Assembly: GCF_004104055.1 (NCBI RefSeq)
Contig: NZ_QOVJ01000001.1
Coordinates: 186,001 to 250,000 of the forward strand
Length of the DNA stretch: 64,000 nt
Direction: 5' to 3'
Source: Leeuwenhoekiella aestuarii
GTDB lineage: Bacteria; Bacteroidota; Bacteroidia; Flavobacteriales; Flavobacteriaceae
Below are positions 62,534 through 64,000 of the stretch, piece after piece. Below the pieces are notes generated by a model. It worked only from the letters and a program-made list of their open reading frames with translations, did no database searches and was not told the DNA's origin. Both the position numbers and the translations under genes were made by a program. Position 1 is the first letter of the stretch. Every line of letters begins with the position of its first letter.

Positions 62534-63702
62534 AAAAAAAGTGTGTTTCCTTGTAGCGCCTGATGCACTAATACTGCTCCCGCCGCACTCCAAGTACAAT
62601 ATGGCACTCCATTAGGCTCACCGGTTTTAGAATTGAAATTTTCATAAAAAGACCATTTCTCTTTTGCATTCAGCTTGTCAATCTGGCTCAAAACCTCTTC
62701 GGCAAGCTCTTTTTTTCCCTGCTTAACAAGTCCCATAGCATAAAAACCATTCACCATCTGCCACGTCCCTCCATTATGGAATTCGTACGGGTAATTCCTA
62801 AATTCGTATTTACAATTGTTAATTAAAAATCTCCAGTCTTCATCACCTTCTTTGATTACCGGCCAAAATGCAGGCAATAATTGCGTAGCTAAGCTTTTAC
62901 GTGTAGCCTCAGTATAATCTATAAGTTGCGTTTTATCTTGATCATTGCCTAGGTCTAGCATCAGCGCAAGGCTATTTGCAAAAGCATCAAATTGTGTTTG
63001 ATAACCAGCAGGCTCTAATGATGCAACCCAATATGGTTTCTCATTTAAAGCAGCATACGCTTTAGGGTGATATACTCCCTCTTGTGAACCTCGTTGTTTA
63101 TAATTCTTAGTGAGTTTTGCTGTAATAGCCTCCAGTTTTTTTGAAAGAGCAGCATCTGCGTGAAGCTTCAAATACGACCGCATTGCCCAAACCCGAAGTA
63201 ATTGATCATATAAAATAAAACCCTGAGTAGGATATTCATCTGCCCAGTTTCCGCTTCGCGGAACATACATCAAATCCCCATCGTTATATTCCCAACTGTG
63301 CATCAATTCAAAACCTCTTAAAAGATGCGGCTTCATCATTCTCATAAATGCTGAATCTTCTGTTTTGAGTACATATTGACACACACCTATTATAAACCAC
63401 GACACCGTATCAACACGGCCAGCAAGACCACCAAAACTAAGTTCGACTTTTGCTTCTGTAAAATACACATTAGAAGGTATACTACCCAGATTATGCTGAT
63501 GTTCTGCCAGAGTAATTAGCGTTTGCTTAAAGGCTTCTACCAGTTTTGAATCTCCATCAACCAAACCGGCAAGGCCACATATCACACCGTCTCTAGCCCA
63601 AACCCTGCGATAATTTGCAATATCATTTGCACTGGCAAGAAATCCTTTTTCCGTAACAACTCTATGAAGTAAATCTATTGCTTGAGAATATGCTGTTGTC
63701 AT
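62530..63702 (-). CDS. GH100-like invertase/glucosidase
   Basis: 390 residues, cytosolic, with no signal peptide. YRRVWARDGVICGLAGL (27-43) resembles the catalytic Asp region of (alpha/alpha)6-barrel hydrolases, and EFRNYPYEFHNGGTWQMVNG the second half of the active site; together they fit neutral/alkaline invertases (GH100) or related amylo-1,6-glucosidase-fold enzymes. Flanked by an SLC45-like transporter and a PfkB kinase, sucrose is the likely substrate. It starts directly after the transporter stop. GH family is inferred from pattern, not from a search. Confidence 0.75.
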   Translation of the reverse strand: MTTAYSQAIDLLHRVVTEKGFLASANDIANYRRVWARDGVICGLAGLVDGDSKLVEAFKQTLITLAEHQHNLGSIPSNVYFTEAKVELSFGGLAGRVDTVSWFIIGVCQYVLKTEDSAFMRMMKPHLLRGFELMHSWEYNDGDLMYVPRSGNWADEYPTQGFILYDQLLRVWAMRSYLKLHADAALSKKLEAITAKLTKNYKQRGSQEGVYHPKAYAALNEKPYWVASLEPAGYQTQFDAFANSLALMLDLGNDQDKTQLIDYTEATRKSLATQLLPAFWPVIKEGDEDWRFLINNCKYEFRNYPYEFHNGGTWQMVNGFYAMGLVKQGKKELAEEVLSQIDKLNAKEKWSFYENFNSKTGEPNGVPYCTWSAAGAVLVHQALQGNTLFL

Positions 63703-64000
63703 TTAGTTCATCTTAATTTCATCTGAAGAATAGCTCTTTTTTAACCGCAAAGCTAGTATTGCAGCAATGATAAAGAACACCCCTCCAAGAAGAATTGCAT
63801 TAATTGCATCGTTACCCAAAAGATTTTTAATTATAGGGCCAAAGGTTACCGTTTGTATCAACATAGGGATCACGATCATCATATTTACAATCCCCATATA
63901 AACGCCTCGCTTTTCTTCGGGAATTACTTTAGAAACCATCGCATAGGGTATTCCCATCATTGCCGCCCAACCTATACCAAACAAGATCATCGGGATGAGT
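63703..64000 (-). CDS. MFS sugar transporter, SLC45/GPH-like, C-terminal part
   Basis: The frame runs off the right edge; about 98 codons of the C-terminus are present. FGIGWAAMMGIPYAMVSKVI with EEKRGVYMGIVNMMIVIP is the pattern of SLC45-type proton/sucrose symporters, and helices 11-12 follow before a basic tail. It sits directly before the GH100-like invertase and PfkB kinase (0-base gap), which suggests import of sucrose or a related glucoside. Its N-terminus, and so its specificity, is not visible. Confidence 0.8.
   Translation of the reverse strand, partial: LIPMILFGIGWAAMMGIPYAMVSKVIPEEKRGVYMGIVNMMIVIPMLIQTVTFGPIIKNLLGNDAINAILLGGVFFIIAAILALRLKKSYSSDEIKMN

Noticed and set aside
1-64000. 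CRISPR arrays, rRNA, tRNA, insertion sequences
   Set aside because: No regularly spaced repeats, no clover-leaf or rRNA-like sequence in the short gaps, and no transposase was recognised. A covariance-model scan would settle the RNA part.

Overview
The window is chromosomal DNA of a marine-type member of the Bacteroidota, family Flavobacteriaceae. The evidence is the gliding and type IX secretion gene sprA, a RemB-like protein, a PorP/SprF-family protein, several TonB energy transducers with the flavobacterial C-terminal module, a caa3-type cytochrome oxidase cluster, and promoters of the TAnnTTTG type. A genus near Leeuwenhoekiella or Gramella is a guess from overall protein flavour only. 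No rRNA, tRNA, CRISPR array, phage or insertion sequence was seen.

Layout, left to right. 1-2412: the end of a plus-strand operon with an SSF transporter, a metallophosphoesterase-like protein lacking motif I, and an ArsM-like arsenite methyltransferase, closed by a strong terminator. It is probably the edge of an arsenosugar or arsenic-methylation cluster. 2470-5566: era, a GIN-domain lipoprotein and an AT-rich TlpA-like thiol protein. 5697-9460: a four-gene minus-strand operon of a BlaI-like repressor, an M56 peptidase fused to a TonB C-terminal domain, a TonB-domain lipoprotein and a TPR protein, under a near-perfect 37-bp palindrome that covers its promoter. 9539-12596: a DUF2797 protein, a GH3-family adenylating enzyme, and a 541-bp gap that holds the remnant of a decayed gene plus a perfect 20-bp inverted repeat. 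12597-16053: clpX, clpP and tig. 16149-19590: a holin-like membrane protein and a FadL-like channel with a GDSL lipoprotein. 19764-29336: alpha/beta hydrolase and pdxJ on minus; CBS protein, nadK, DUF6089 barrel, uppS, bamA, two OmpH/Skp-like chaperones and murI on plus, an envelope-biogenesis block.

29333-32722: a PorP/SprF-like barrel on minus; a NifU-type scaffold, dodecin and an MscS channel on plus. 32746-40517: a MacAB/TolC-like efflux operon (ATPase, two permeases, two HlyD adaptors around a TolC) with tsaB as its last gene. 40637-46006: cytochrome c oxidase accessory genes (ctaB, two subunit III proteins, subunit IV, a cysteine-free SCO-like protein, SCO, DUF420, a small CxxC membrane protein). 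46107-51237: Dabb lipoprotein, RemB-like protein, two TonB proteins, VanZ and gcvH. 51252-61531: sprA, ruvA and maeB. 61604-64000: PfkB sugar kinase, GH100-like invertase and an SLC45-like MFS transporter, which together look like a sucrose utilisation operon running off the right edge.

The most promising candidate for something undescribed is the 5697-9460 operon. A BlaI/M56 two-protein switch, usually linked to beta-lactam sensing, here carries a TonB C-terminal domain on the sensor, and a separate lipoprotein looks like a detached copy of the sensor's periplasmic half.
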